Origin: Delphinus delphis
Lineage: Eukaryota; Chordata; Mammalia; Artiodactyla; Delphinidae
Assembly: GCF_949987515.2 (NCBI RefSeq)
Contig: NC_082698.1
Span: 31,648,070 to 31,712,069, forward strand
Reading direction: 5' to 3'
Length of the DNA stretch: 64,000 nucleotides
Each line of letters opens with the position of its first letter. Positions within the stretch are counted from its first letter, which is position 1. A program made the translations under genes and the position numbers. The notes under the pieces were generated by a model. That model saw only the letters and a list, made by a program, of their open reading frames with translations. It did no database searches and was not told the DNA's origin. This document shows, one piece after another, positions 22,491 to 35,518 of this stretch.

Positions 22491-23184
22491 GGACTTCCCA
22501 GGGGTAGAAGGTAATAATTTAGTGAAGACCTGGGGGAATGAGCTGTGTGGTTATTTATGTCCTTTTGATATTATTTAAATGGTTCTTACTCATGGTTGGT
22601 TTCAAGGCTAAAAGGAGACTGCAAAAGAATGGGGTTTTATCATTGATAGGGATGTCAGAGGCATGATAAATCATACTTCAAGAAACATGTTAAATGTTGT
22701 ATGGCAATTAACAAATCTAATCTCAGGAATTCATAGATTTTTTTTTCCACCAGGAACACACCCAAATCCCATCTTCTTACACCTGCTTTAAACTAAGATA
22801 CTAAGTCAGTACTCTTTGGTATTTGGTGTATGAATATTCAACAAACAAAATTTGCCAGCACCTTTTGAAAATCATATCAAATTTTCTTGACACTATTTGA
22901 CATTGTACTTTGACAATCTATCAGCACCACATGCACATCTTATCAAAAAAATTGTTTAGATTAACTCAATCATATTTGTAGTTCTCTACCATCAGTAATA
23001 ACCTCTGCCCCCACTCCACCTGCCTGCTTACAGGTATTTAGGGATGATAAAAACCCCTGTGAGGGATAGGAAATAGGGCATGGGGTGGATATAAAAGTAC
23101 TCTGAGAGTATTTAGAATGCACACTGGTTCAGAAAATGCCCCTTCCCTTCTTTTAGGAGAGGAGTAGGAAAGGCACTGTCTCTC
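22491..23184. other. Unassigned intergenic DNA
   Basis: AT-rich, no gene and no named repeat. Confidence 0.3.
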
Positions 23185-23345
23185 AGAGCAGAGCCATGGT
23201 TCTCAACCCTACCTGCACATTATACATTATATGTAATCACTGCGGGTGCTTTAAAAGTGCTAATGCTCATCCCTACCCTCAGAAATTGGAATTTGGTCTG
23301 GGATTCAGATAAGGATTTCTCATAAAAGGGCTCAGGTGATTTTAA
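23185..23345 (+). repeat. hAT-Charlie type fossil (MER20-like)
   Basis: It begins 'catggttctcaaccctacct' and returns at its end to 'caggtgattttaatgtgctg', the usual layout of small hAT-derived repeats with inverted ends. Confidence 0.5.
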
Positions 23346-23359
23346 TGTGCTGCCAGGGT

Positions 23360-23555
23360 TTTAGAGTTAAGGAGATCTAGGTTTGAATCTTCACTGTGTA
23401 AAATTAGACAAGTTAGTGAGCCTCTCTGAACCTCAGTTTATCTGAGAAATAAAGATTTTTTTAAAAATCTACTTCATAGAGTCATTGTAGGGAAATAAAT
23501 GTGTAAGAAATCCCAACAGAGACCCTGGCACATAGTTGGCACTCAACAAGTTTGA
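23360..23555 (+). repeat. MIR SINE
   Basis: MIR order: 'tctaggtttgaatcttcact', 'agcctctctgaacctcagtt', 'tagagtcattgtagggaaat', 'cctggcacatagttggcact'. Confidence 0.75.
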
Positions 23556-23640
23556 GTTCCTTTCCTCTTCACTTATATGCTAGGTATATATGGTTCAGAT
23601 TAAATAAAACATTGTCTTCTCTTCTTGTGTCCCTTACTTT

Positions 23641-23711
23641 CTCCCCCTCCAATATCTTCCATTTATTTTTCAGACCTTCTCCCCCTCCCATATCTTCCAT
23701 TTATTTTTCAG
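23641..23711. repeat. 33-bp tandem duplication
   Basis: A 33-base unit at 23641-23673 recurs at 23679-23711 with one mismatch (CTCCAATA versus CTCCCATA). Five bases separate the copies. Confidence 0.9.
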
Positions 23712-24615
23712 AAGTAACCCCAGGGCAACTGAAGGGAATGAGAACAGAAGTCCCTTCCCTCCAACAGCACATAGTACCTCTCCACCTCCCTTCCCCAAAT
23801 TTAATGTGATCCTACATATTCAACAGCAACTGTGGGACTAGGGACATGCTGAGAGACGGGATTGGGGAGTGAAGTATGACCAAGGGTCACCCATGCCTTT
23901 GTTGTTCCAGGATAAGCAAGTGGCCTTGGTAGTCAGGAAGGAATGCCCTGAACTCTTGAGTTAGGGGAAGCCCTTGAATGTTGCAGAATGGCCAGCTCTT
24001 CCAAAGTGGAAGTATGTGACCAAACAGTTGCACCAGAAGAAGGCATGCTCAGAGCACATAGCACAGCAAATTCAAGCACAGCAGACACTCAATAAGGAGT
24101 GTGCAGAATTGAAATAAAGGTCCTGAACTGCAGGTAAATGCCTAACCTGATCCCAGTACTTGATGAAGTCTGTGTTGTGTAAGCATTATCTTGGTTTACA
24201 TCAAGTATTTCACAACTGATTCATAACCACTCTTATCTGAGCTACAACTACCTCTTACTTCCCCCGCATTAGCTGAAATCTCTTGCATTTTCTGTTGAAA
24301 CATCTCCTTTACCTCCTTCATCCTTCTACCCCCACTTCAAGTGCCCTGATTCCTCTGAATGTCTCAGAGGTTTGCAGACATAATGAGTGAAGTGTCCCTT
24401 CATTAAAAAATGATAAAATTGTATTGCTACTCAAGAGGCAGGCCCCAAATCCAAGAGTTTCAGGTATAATAACTGATAACAGCTATAACATCTTTAAGGT
24501 CAAAGACATTCATTTCCAAAGAAAGTACTCACAATCTATGAAAGTCCAATCGATTTATAAAAGCCCCAACTATTTTAAATTTTTTTTTAATTTTAACATA
24601 TTTTTTAAATGTTAA
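23712..24615. other. Unassigned intergenic DNA
   Basis: No gene or named repeat. Confidence 0.3.
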
Positions 24616-25300
24616 ATTTAAATAGAGATGGTAAACAGATCAGTGGCTGCCTGAGATTCACTGGGGTGGAGGGAGGTCTGAATAGGTGAAGCTCAGGGGA
24701 CTTTTTAGAGTGTGAAACTATTGAGTATGATACTGCAATGCCAATGTAAACGTGACGATATTCATAACCTATAGAAATTTAAAGGACAAAAATGAACCTT
24801 AATGTATACAGTTTTAAAAAAAATCATCCATGGGGTTAAGGGATCCCTGAATGGAATGTTGATTGTGACAAAAGAATCTAACTGTATTACGAATGTATGA
24901 AAGAGCCTCATTGAAGGGAGTAGGGGAAAGGGTACTGACCTGAGTCACTTTGGAAATGAGTAAAGTTTGTAAGACTAAAGGCAAAAGGAACTATACAAAA
25001 ACATATTACTCTATTTGATGAAGCTGTTTCCCATGGGGATACAGGTTCATAATTCTGAGACCACTACATATGTATATTGGAATTGAACAATTATGTAAAT
25101 AGATGACAGTAGGAGTCAGGGTTCTCACTGTTGGAGCGGAAGGTTACAGACAGGCAAGGGTAAGTGGCTAATTATAACAATCTATCACACTAATTTAAGA
25201 TGTTAACAGGGGAAACTGGGCATGGAGTATAGGAGAACTTTCTGTACTATCTTTACAAGTTTTCTGTAAATCAAAAACTATTCTAAAATTAAAAGTATAT
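24616..25300 (+). repeat. Old L1 or HAL1 3'-end
   Basis: It shows 'cagatcagtggctgcctgag' at the start. It ends in 'ttaacaggggaaactgggca', 'actttctgtactatctttac' and 'aaactattctaaaattaaaa', which is the terminal part of old L1ME/HAL1 elements. Confidence 0.65.
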
Positions 25301-27362
25301 TTTTAAAATTATGTTGTTAAGCATTGTATAGGTGTTTAAAGGCATCTGTTGTACCGAAACCCCTTGCTGAAGGACATCTTTACTAAAGTAACTGCTAAAA
25401 GGACACGGTTTTGCAAAAGCATTTGTTACACATGATTTCTTGTTCAAACAATTCATTGTCTCTACATCCAGCAAAGCAAAATTAACTCAGGCTGTGGGCC
25501 AAGACATGGAAACAGCCTTGTTATATAGACTCAGTGTGATACTGGTAGTACTCAAATCTTTTCATCCATGACACACAATATTTCCACTGGTCTAAAAGAA
25601 AAAAAGCCTCTAAGTTGATTCCCCACTGGCTCAAAAAGTTTCCAAATAAGTGTCTCTGGAGAGAAGTCAGAAACTCTGGGGCCAAGTGAGGGCAGGAAGG
25701 AGAACGGACTGCTGCTTCCAGAACTTGAAAAAAATAATAATAAAGGAAGGGAAATGCCTACGCTTCTTCAGACGGCCACTGTCATAGGGGAACATTGCCA
25801 GAGAACTTAAAGTAGCTCCGAGAAGGCGAAAAGTTGGAGTTAAGAAAAATTCATCATATTTAACTGACCCTAAGTGCCTGACTGCATTTGCTAAGCAATC
25901 AAGATTACAAAGGGCACAAATCTCTGTCTTCTAATTTAGGACATTTCTGGTCCTAGGAGGCAGGGGAAATTCTTAAAGAACACATGGCTTCTAGAATCTT
26001 ATGCTCAAGACCTTAACAGGATGGCTCAAACACCCAGTTTCTGAAGACAATAATAGCCCGTAATACCAGGCCAGTCTGTAGCAAGAAGCTCCCATGTTGC
26101 TGTTAATGCTCTGCCTCTGCAGAGATCTGCCTGGGGTGACAAACCCTGGAGACAAGGCCAAAGTCAGGCACCCTGCACTCCTTTACATTAGGCCCTTCAT
26201 CCATTCAGGACCATCAAAGCCTGAAGAAATAATAAAGTGGGAAACGATAATAGTGATTTTCTGGCTTTTGAGATTATTACTTAGCCTAGACAGTTATCCC
26301 AGCTCATCCTTCAAGGTCTAGTTCAAACCTTAAATCTTTAAAGCCTTCCAGCTCCTCCAAATTCTGAGAGCATAATTCTTCTCTCTAAGTGACAAATAGC
26401 TTGGCACTTGCTTAATGCCTTGCATTGCTAGCTTCAAGTGTGATTTATCTCATATGCACAACATAGAGTCTGACTGCAAATTCTTTTTCTCTCCTCCCCA
26501 TCCATATCTTCCATATTCCATAGCACCCAGTCCAGGGTTTTGCATATGTGCTTAAATTTTAGGGGGAAAAGTTAGCTAGAACCTTTTAATAGATGAACCA
26601 TTCTCAAGTAAAACTCCTTCTCAGCATATGAATTGGTCACTCAAATCTCTCCCAACTCCGAAATTTTCTGATCTAGTCCAAAGTATGTAACAATTCCTAT
26701 TGTTTTTTTAAATTCATTACTCGGCACATGACAGGTAATCTTCCACTGCTGAACTGTAATCTTTAAAAGGTTTCAAAAGCCAACTGGGAGTCATGAATTA
26801 AATTAAAATTCACCTGCATTAGGCATTGTTACAAACAGCTCATCTGAGTTGGCAATCAGATGAAAAGATACCTTCCACACAACACGAAGCATGCACGTGC
26901 ACAAAGACAAACACAGCATAACTTACAGTTCTGCCTGGAAACAGACTGATTTCTTTTGACATTAATTGCGAAACACACACTTAATTTCAAAACATTAAAA
27001 TCTGTTTTTATCACGTGTTTTAGAATTAAGGATATACAGACTACATATAGAAAATGTCTGTAAGCCTACCCACACAACCGTTCACCTTAATTTCCAGGAA
27101 AAATAGAAATTACATAGGGTTCCCTGCTCCAAAGCCTCTGCAATGGCAAAGAGAAAGCTGCCGGATGAGAAAGGTGTCTGTGGGAGGGACGACGCGGGAA
27201 CACAAGGATCTGCACTTTGTGTGTCAACAATGCCTTGCAGACGAGACAATGTTTTTTCTGCTGCCATAAATCCGGAGGATGGACAACATGGATTTTACAG
27301 GACATACTCAAGCGTGACATGCAACTAGAGGAAAGTAGAAGGAATTACCAGGATATAATACG
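25301..27362. other. Repeat-poor intergenic stretch
   Basis: Mostly non-repetitive to the eye. An L2-like patch is possible at 26300-26560. A CpG-containing segment at 27060-27330 is open in two frames on each strand but matches no gene I know; it is treated as a finding and not annotated as a gene. Confidence 0.35.
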
Positions 27363-27369
27363 TCATTAA

Positions 27370-27585
27370 GGGCTTCCCTGGTGGCGCAGAGGTTGAGAGT
27401 CCGCCTGCTGATGCAGGGGACGCGGGTTCGTGCCCCGGTCGGGGAATATCCCACATGCCGCGGAGCGGCTAGGCCCTTGAGCCACGGCCACTGAGCCTGC
27501 GCGTCCGGAGCCTGTGCTCCGCAAAGGGAGAGGCCACAACAGTGAGAGGCCCGCGTACCGCAAAAAAAAAAAAAAAAAAAAAACT
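27370..27585 (+). mobile_element. CHR-2 SINE
   Basis: A well-preserved CHR-2 with 5' tRNA-like part, 3' body 'gcgtccggagcctgtgctcc' and a pure A tail of about 21 bases. Short TCATTAA duplications lie at 27363-27369 and 27586-27592. Confidence 0.93.
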
Positions 27586-27592
27586 TCATTAA

Positions 27593-30057
27593 TATTTGAC
27601 TAATATATAAATATTTACCACATGTACAATTATGTTACTGTGCTTTGAAAAGGGAGTAAGTTAGAAGAGAATCAGTGAGGGAAAGAATACTTTCCCCTTC
27701 TCTGCTTAACTGCCCTCCAGTTCCTTCTTCTGCCTAGCCAGAAAAGCCCTGTGAAAAAGAGACTGCAGTGCTCCCAAACAGTATGCCATGATTTATTATA
27801 GCTGTGCTACATCCCTTAGCCTCCCATACAGCCAGCACTTGTCATATTCTGCTTTTGTTTGGGTTATTTATGCATGGAGCAGATTCAATCTTAAACCACC
27901 ACATTTAGGTATCCAAGAAATTTTGCTATGTTTATTTTCTTTATATCAACTTAAACCCATCTCAGTTCCCTCTGAGCTGCCAAGAAAATCAATCACAATC
28001 ATTACTGGAGTCCCCTCACCTCCCTGGTTTACACCATAATCTGGGAGAAGTGCATGTATCAGAAAATAGGGGAAGGACTCCTAATCTCTCATTTACTTTG
28101 ATCCCTTTTGATATTCTCACTGCCCAGCCTTGAAATGTGACAGGCTTTCTGTTCCAGTGCTGAATGGGGATGGAGGAGGACTGGCGAGGGAGCTTTGCCT
28201 CTGATGGAAGTGCTGGCCATCCTACTGACCAGGACACAACCACAGAACAGTCAAGGGTGCCCAGTACCCATGGCCCACCAACCTCCACCCCCTTCCCAGT
28301 GCTCCAGAATTTCCACTCTTCCCTGGCCCTCAAAGGTACCCCTTTATTTCTTCCTGAATACTCTATTGCTTCAGAGCACCTTGCGCAATTTCAATAACAA
28401 GCTAGGGTAGGATTGGAGACCCACAATAACTAACACCTTAACAAAGTATCCTGCCTCTTACACTGAGTTACCATTCCTTCCCACCCCAAATTTCCCTTCA
28501 GTCCTCACTACACTCTCCATCACTACTAGACTTGGAGTTCTGGAGGGAATGGACAGTTTACTACTCATTTTATATCCTCTAAAATACCTAACATGGGGAT
28601 TCTCAACCACTGCACACAAGAAGTCAAATCCCCCCTCCCCAGTAAAAATTTAGTCACTCCAAATTTTTACTGATGTTTTAAAAAAACTTTTTGCTACAGT
28701 TGAGTATAAATATTGTCACAGCAATGCCTGAGGCATGAAATGAAGCATATCAGGCAGCTGAGTGTAGAGCAGCTTTGCTGTAACTAAGCAGTATGAGGTT
28801 AGCATATCACCAGATAGGGCTACAGAGGAATTCCACGAGCTCTGCCTCCGAGAAGAGCACAGCCGGGCAAAACCAGCTCTTCTCCAACAGCAGCTATCCT
28901 GAAGAGCAACCCATAGATAACCCTGATACCTTTATTGACATTATGGTGGCGATTGCGTTATAATCATTGCTGGCCTGATTTGTGTTGCTATCAACCATTT
29001 AATTATCCCACAGTATGTCTCCAAAAATTCTAAAATTTGAAGTGTTCCTCTGAAGAGACTGCTAGCTGTTCACTCCTCTTATTCTCATTTTCTTCCGATC
29101 TAAAACAATATCCATTGTTTAGCCACCCGGCATAAAGACTACATTGCCCAGCCTATTTTGCAGCTGTGTGTACAAGAGCAGTGAATCACTCTGGGGCTAG
29201 CAACAATGGGTATCCATGACTACACTTGACCTGAAGGGGCAGGGAGAGGAAGGAAGAGGTTCCTGGAATCCACAGAGTAAGCTGTAGCTACAGAAGACAG
29301 TCGTCTGACAAGAACTGTGGCTTCTGCATTGGGTTGGGGTCCCCCAGAAGTAATTCTCAAAGGTAGGATTTCAGCACAAGTAGTTTATTTAGAAGCAATT
29401 CCAAGAGGCACTGGAAGTGGGTGGGTAAGTGAGACAGGGGAGGGAAGGAGGCCAACACAGTGTGCACTGATCAGCAGATCACCACTGAGTGCAAATGGGG
29501 CTCAGTCTCGATAGGGACCTCTAGGAGATGGTGAAGAACAAGGCTCAGAGTTGTCCCAACCTGGGGGAGAGGACATGGGGGTGTTTACCCACCAATTCCC
29601 ATACATCATTGGTTAAGGGCTGCTCCCTGGGGATATCAACTGTCCAGTACCTTTGCCCTGCCCTGCGCATGGGGTAGTCATGCTTCCATGGCCAGAAAAA
29701 GCCCTCAGGCAGAGAGTGGCGGGTGTTCACACAGGAAGCAGCCACCACCGTACATCAGGCATGGTGAGGGCTGAGGGTACCTGGGCAGGGGACCTATGGC
29801 ATCTGCTATACCTTCAGTTAAGGACTGTAGCCACTGCCACTGTGGCCCAGCAGGGAAGGAGCAGAGGAATAAATACCTGACCTCACTCTCTGCCCTCCCA
29901 TCTCCTGCTGAACCTAATCAGAAGCCCCTTGATTCAGTTCACTCTGAACAACCTCCCGTGGCACAGATCAGGGTGGAAGAGGATGAACAGTGGACTGTGG
30001 AGCAAGCAGAGAATATCTAGCACATCTGCCTCCCACTGTCTCCAAATGTCTATATTT
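27593..30057. other. Unassigned intergenic DNA
   Basis: No gene was recognised. 29100-29300 faintly resembles old LTR or DNA-transposon text ('ttgcccagcctattttgcag'), but I cannot name it. Confidence 0.3.
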
Positions 30058-30071
30058 AAAATCTAGGACAG

Positions 30072-30228
30072 GGACTTCCCTGGTGGTCCAGTGGCTAAGA
30101 CTCTGTGCTCCCAATGCAGGGGGCCGGGGTTTGATCCCTGGTCAGGGAACTAGATCCCACATAACACAACTAAGACACGGTGCAACCAAATAAATAAATA
30201 TATAAAATATTTTTTTAAAAAATAAAAT
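30072..30228 (+). mobile_element. CHR-type SINE, short form
   Basis: It begins 'ggacttccctggtggtccag' and ends in an AT-rich tail. Identical AAAATCTAGGACAG duplications lie at 30058-30071 and 30229-30242. Confidence 0.93.
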
Positions 30229-30354
30229 AAAATCTAGGACAGCACTTTTTGACTATAGAAATTATTGTGATACATTTATATCTTCGCTAAAACTAAAGAA
30301 ACCTGTGACTGGAAAGGACCTTGGAAAACATCTCTGTGAGTCCAAGCAGTAGAG

Positions 30355-30535
30355 AGAGCACTAAGAAAATGAGAGGAGACCTAAGTTCTAGTTCTGGATC
30401 TAATAATTACAAATGATGCCACTTTGGGCAAGTCATTTAGTACTTCGGGCTGTTTCCTCATCCTTATAATAGGGCAAGGTCCTACTGACATAACAAAGAT
30501 ATTATGAAAATCAAAACAATATAAAATACCCTGTA
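30355..30535 (+). repeat. MIR SINE
   Basis: MIR-like phrases 'ttgggcaagtcatttagtac' and 'ctgtttcctcatccttataa' in the right order. Confidence 0.6.
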
Positions 30536-33500
30536 ATTAAAAGGGTTATACAGTGAGGTGTTAGTATACCCTCACTGTTCCAGACAGATGAGAAGTAATA
30601 CCACTTTTAAACACATTTAGGAAGGAAATGCCACTATTTTGTTTAACTATGTTTTTTTCAATTAGGAAGATATTTACATATCTACCACCACAAAAATTTT
30701 TAATGAGACAAGGCAAAAATAATTAACATGTATTTACTTATAATTATTTTCTGACCACTAATCCCCCACCAAAAAAATCTACATTCAATTAATTACATCA
30801 GTTTCTAATGAATAGGCATAGTCATTTTTCTCTAGTTATTTCCTTTTATTGTTGACAGTGTGCTTTACTCTTTTAACCACTTCTTCTTTCATCCTTATGT
30901 GTTCAACATTTCTGATGATCCAGTAATCATGCCCAAGATCACAATTCTACGTCTTTTCTCTTTTCACTTCCCTTTTAATGTAGAAAATAAGGCTAATGAT
31001 GGAGGCACCATCAGATTATAGTAAGAAATACTAGGTAGAACATCTTCTAGGTGCAATCGCCAATCCAAGGAATGAATAAAGTTACAATTATTGTTCCTAA
31101 ATGGAGATGTCAGAGTTGCTGCCTTGTTACAAATCAGGAATCAAGATAACATTAACCCAGAGAAATTCATGAAACAAAACGCAGTGTTTCCTGTGGTGTT
31201 ATCACACTCTTACTGCCTTAAGATCCCAACCAGTGTAGTAACTCATTTGGCTGGCCTAAAGTTTTCACGAAGGAACTCTGGGGGAGGGGAGATTGTTTTT
31301 AAATGTACCACCACTAGGAAAATAAGCATTTCATAGTTCTTACCCATCTACAAGGTAGAGGAAGTGGAGACAAAGTCATTAAGGAAACAAAATAAGACAT
31401 TTCATAAGAATGAACAATTTTTTTAAAAAGAGTGAACATAAAGATATCATTCTTTTTGCTGACTCTGTTGTTTCAAGTCTTCGTGATGGGTGGGAACAGG
31501 AAGACTTTAAAGCAGGGGGAAGGAAAAGGCTTTGCCCTTTTCCTTAAAGCAAGTTAACTCTATTTTACTTAGCTTTCTGGCTGTTACCTCTTTGCTTCAC
31601 ATCAAGAACACTGCAATACCCCATTATCACACCATCTTGAGGAAAGAGATACTGCCCTCCTGAACTTTGGCAAGAAGCATAACAGACATAGCACCTCAGG
31701 ACTGACCACTCCAGAAAAGTTTTTGCATAGACCCTCCTCCCAGTAAGGTTAAAGGAAACTACTTAAAAAAAATTCTCTATGAAATGATAAGCCATTTTCC
31801 ATGTAGGTAATTTTCATTGTCCATGTTTACGTTTCTCTGAATATAATTGTTAGAAACTCCATTTAAAATGCTAGAATGTCTGATATGTGCTTAAAAAAAG
31901 AGGGGGGAGGGAGGGAAGTGGGAGGGAGAGAGAGATACGGGGAGAATATTGGAGAAGAAAATTCAAGTAAGATGAAATATATTCAGCGGTTAGCTAGCCT
32001 TAATAAGCTATTATTTTTATATTCCTAAAGTTGCTAAAGATTATTCCAATTTGTAATACCTAAAACAACAAACTTATATTAGGATTTAAAAAAAGGTTTT
32101 GATGGAAGGAATATTCAAATAATTTAATTTACAAAGAATGTTAAGTGAATACTCTGATATTTACACAACTTTCTTTCCAAATGTGGAAACTCTATAGATT
32201 GGTTTGGGTTTCGGCATCAGACTGCTAGGAATAATCAAACAGATAGATATTATCTGGGTGTTATTTTTAGGGTGCTGTTAAGAGAGCCTCAATCAAAATT
32301 TAAATACCTCTACCACCTGCCTGCTGAGATTTTAGACCTCTGTTAACTGTGGACAAATTCACTCCACAATTAGCTGTAAATAGCCATGAGAAAAGTAACA
32401 ACAGATACCATTTCTAGGTTTAAAAAAGAAGAAAATGCATGTACTTAAATGAATTATAAATATTGATATTGATATGAATTGTAAATATTGATCTGACCAA
32501 TAAATGGGAAAGAGGGGATAGAGAGGTTATGCTCTCCCCAGAACACATTTTGAGTTCTTCTATGGCTGATTGACTAGTGAGAGAGTTCTTTCCCAATGAA
32601 ATGGGTATTAATTAAAATAAATCTTTATGACTGTAAAGTATGAACTGCATACATATTATCTGCAGGAAATTCCTAGACAACTTCCAAACAGAAGGTAGAG
32701 ATCTTGAGGTCATCTCTAGACTGAATTCTGACCCCAGTACTCAGATACGGAGAAGAAATTCTAGAGAATAAATACAAATAGAGGCCTTACATTTTGGAGG
32801 TTGTCTAGGCTCACTGATACAAGAGTTTTGCTTGATTAAATGAGTCCTTTTTCCCCTCAAATGAGAAAATTCAATGTACCAAAGCTACGACTCACCTCTA
32901 AAGGTCAGCAAACATTGTGAGTACCAAGTGTGATCACAACCCCTGATGTTAGAGCTCCATATTATGGGACAAATGGGCATCCTATCAACTTCTGAACCTA
33001 AGCTGGGGCATAATTTACTGTGGAAACACTGTTGAAGGAACTTCATGTTCTTGGAAGCTCCCTGGATTATAAACTCTGAACTAGAGCTAGCAGTGAGTGT
33101 GATTAGACAAAGTTTGAAAGTTCATGCTCCCAGAGAAGTGGTAATGCCTTCAAACCCAGGCAAGAGGCCCCTGCCCTAGTCCTGCACCTTAGACGGACCC
33201 ATAAACCAGAAAACCATAAATGATGAATTTGGTAAAAATCACACTGGTACTTCTGTCACTCAGGACCCAGTGCTCAGTGATGACACTGGGCAATTCACAA
33301 TCCAACACATCTGCTGCTGTGATTCACACCATTTAGGCACCAGAGAAACACTCTGCTACACTACCCTGTGTCCATAAAAGACAACTATGTTCAAATGAAG
33401 AATTGAGGACTGTGGCACTGCTGATATCAGAGATGGACAATGCTTCAGAGTATGAGGAGCATTTGAGTTGGAGAAATAATTAGGTAAGAAAAAAATTAGC

Positions 33501-33927
33501 TCATCATATCTTTTCTCTCAAATATCATGACCACAACAGATTTTTGAATAGCAAACTATTTGTCATAGAGCAGAGTGTTCATTGTCTTGAACTCTCTACA
33601 TCCAATATTCACAATTTAGCACAGTTTTTACAACAGTTGCACATGGTATCTGAGAAAAATTTACAATATTAAACAATTTAATAATATCCTAAATCTGTAT
33701 ATATGTAAGTCTAGGTAAAACATATATTAAACACAACACCTATTCTTCACATTGATAGCTACAATTATGAATAGTTTAGGTTTATAGAAAAAATTTATAA
33801 TACTTAATTAAATTTCAAAAAACAGTTAAAACTTTCAATTATATTTAACTAAATTTAACTTAAATTTTGATAGTCATTATTATTATGTTTTGCCTTTGAA
33901 CTTAGCAGATAATATTGAATATATTCA
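30536..33927. other. Longest repeat-poor intergenic stretch
   Basis: About 3.4 kb without a recognisable element except a purine-rich patch at 31895-31940. No gene was seen. AT-rich and possibly conserved non-coding DNA, but this cannot be tested without other genomes. Confidence 0.35.
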
Positions 33928-34293
33928 AAGAAAAATAATTTTTTTTTGTTTGTTTGTTTTGGTTTTTTATGTTTATTTTTTCTTATTAGTCATCCATTTT
34001 ATACACATCAGTGTATACACGTCAATCCCAATCTCCCAATTCATCACACCACCACGACCACCCACCGCTGCCTTCCCCGCTTGGTGTCCATATGTTTTTT
34101 CTCTACTTCTGTGTCTCAATTTCTGCTCTGCAAACCGGTTCATCTGTACCATTTTCTAGGTTCCACATATATGCGTTAATATACGATACTTGTTTTTCTC
34201 CTTCTGACTTACTTCACTCTGTATGACAGTCTCTAGATCCATCCACGTCTCTACAAATGACCCAATTTCGTTCCATTTTATGGCTGAGTAATA

Positions 34294-34956
34294 TTACATT
34301 GTATATATGTACCACATCTTCTTTATCCATTCGTCTGTCGACGGGCATTTAGGTTGCTTCCATGTCCTGGCTATTGTAAATAGTGCTGCAATGAACATTG
34401 GGGTGCATGTGTCTTTTTGAATTATGGTTTTCTCTAGGTATATGTCCAGTAGTGGGATTGCTGGATCATATGGTAATTCTATTTTTAGTTCTTTAAGGAA
34501 CCTCCATACTGTTCTCCATAGTGGCTGTAGCAATTTACACCCTCCATCATTTTCTCCACACCCTCTCCAGCATTTGTTGTTTGTAGATTTTCTGATGATG
34601 CCCATTCTAAATGGTGTGAGGTGATACCTCATTGTAGTTTTGATTTGCATTTCTCTAATAATTAGTGATGTTGAGCAGCTTTTCATGTGCTTCTGGGCCA
34701 TCGGTATGTCTTCTTTGGAGAAATGTCTATTTAGGTCTTCTGCCCATTTTTGGATTGGGTTGTTTGTTTTTTTAATATTAAGCTGCATAGGCTGATTATA
34801 TATTTTGGAGATTAATCCTTTGTCCAATGATTCCTTTGCAAATATTTTCTCCCATTCTGAGGGTTGTCTTTTCATCTTGTTTATGGTTTCCTTTGCTGTG
34901 CAAAAGCTTTTAAGTTTCATTAGGTCCCATTTGTTTATTTTTGTTTTTAATTCCAT
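34294..34956 (-). pseudogene. L1 ORF2 C-terminal segment
   Basis: 220 codons in one frame ending '[12 protein letters not shown]'. It carries the conserved Cys-rich region ('[17 protein letters not shown]') before the end. It is separated from the reverse-transcriptase frame by a frameshifted stretch at 34957-35518. Confidence 0.9.
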
Positions 34957-35518
34957 TTCTCTAGGAGGTGGGTCAAAAAAGAATCTTGATGTGATTTATG
35001 TCATATAGTGTTCTGCCTATGTTTTCATCTAAGAGTTTGATAGTGTCTGGCCTTACTTACATTTAGGTCTTTAATCCATTTTGAGTTTATTTTTGTGTAT
35101 GGTGTTAGGGAGTGTTCTAATTTCATTGTTTTACATGTAGCTGTCCAGTTTTCCCAGCACCACTTATTGAAGAGGCTGTCTTTTCTCCATTGTATATTCT
35201 TGCCTCCTTTATCAAAGATAAGGTGACCATATGTGCATGGATTTATCTCTGGGCTTTCTATCCTGTTCTATTGATCTATATTTCTGTTTTTGTGCCAGTA
35301 CCATACTGTCTCGATTACTGTAGCTTTGTAGTACAGTCTGAAGTCAGGGAGCCTGAATCATCCAGCTCCATTTTTCTCTCTCAAGATTGCTTTGGCTGTT
35401 CATGGTCTTTTGTGTTAACATACAAATTGTGAAATTTTTTGTTCTAGTTCTGTGAAAAATGCCATTAGTAGTTTGATAGGGACTGCATTGAATCTGTAGA
35501 TTGCTTTGGCTAGTATAG

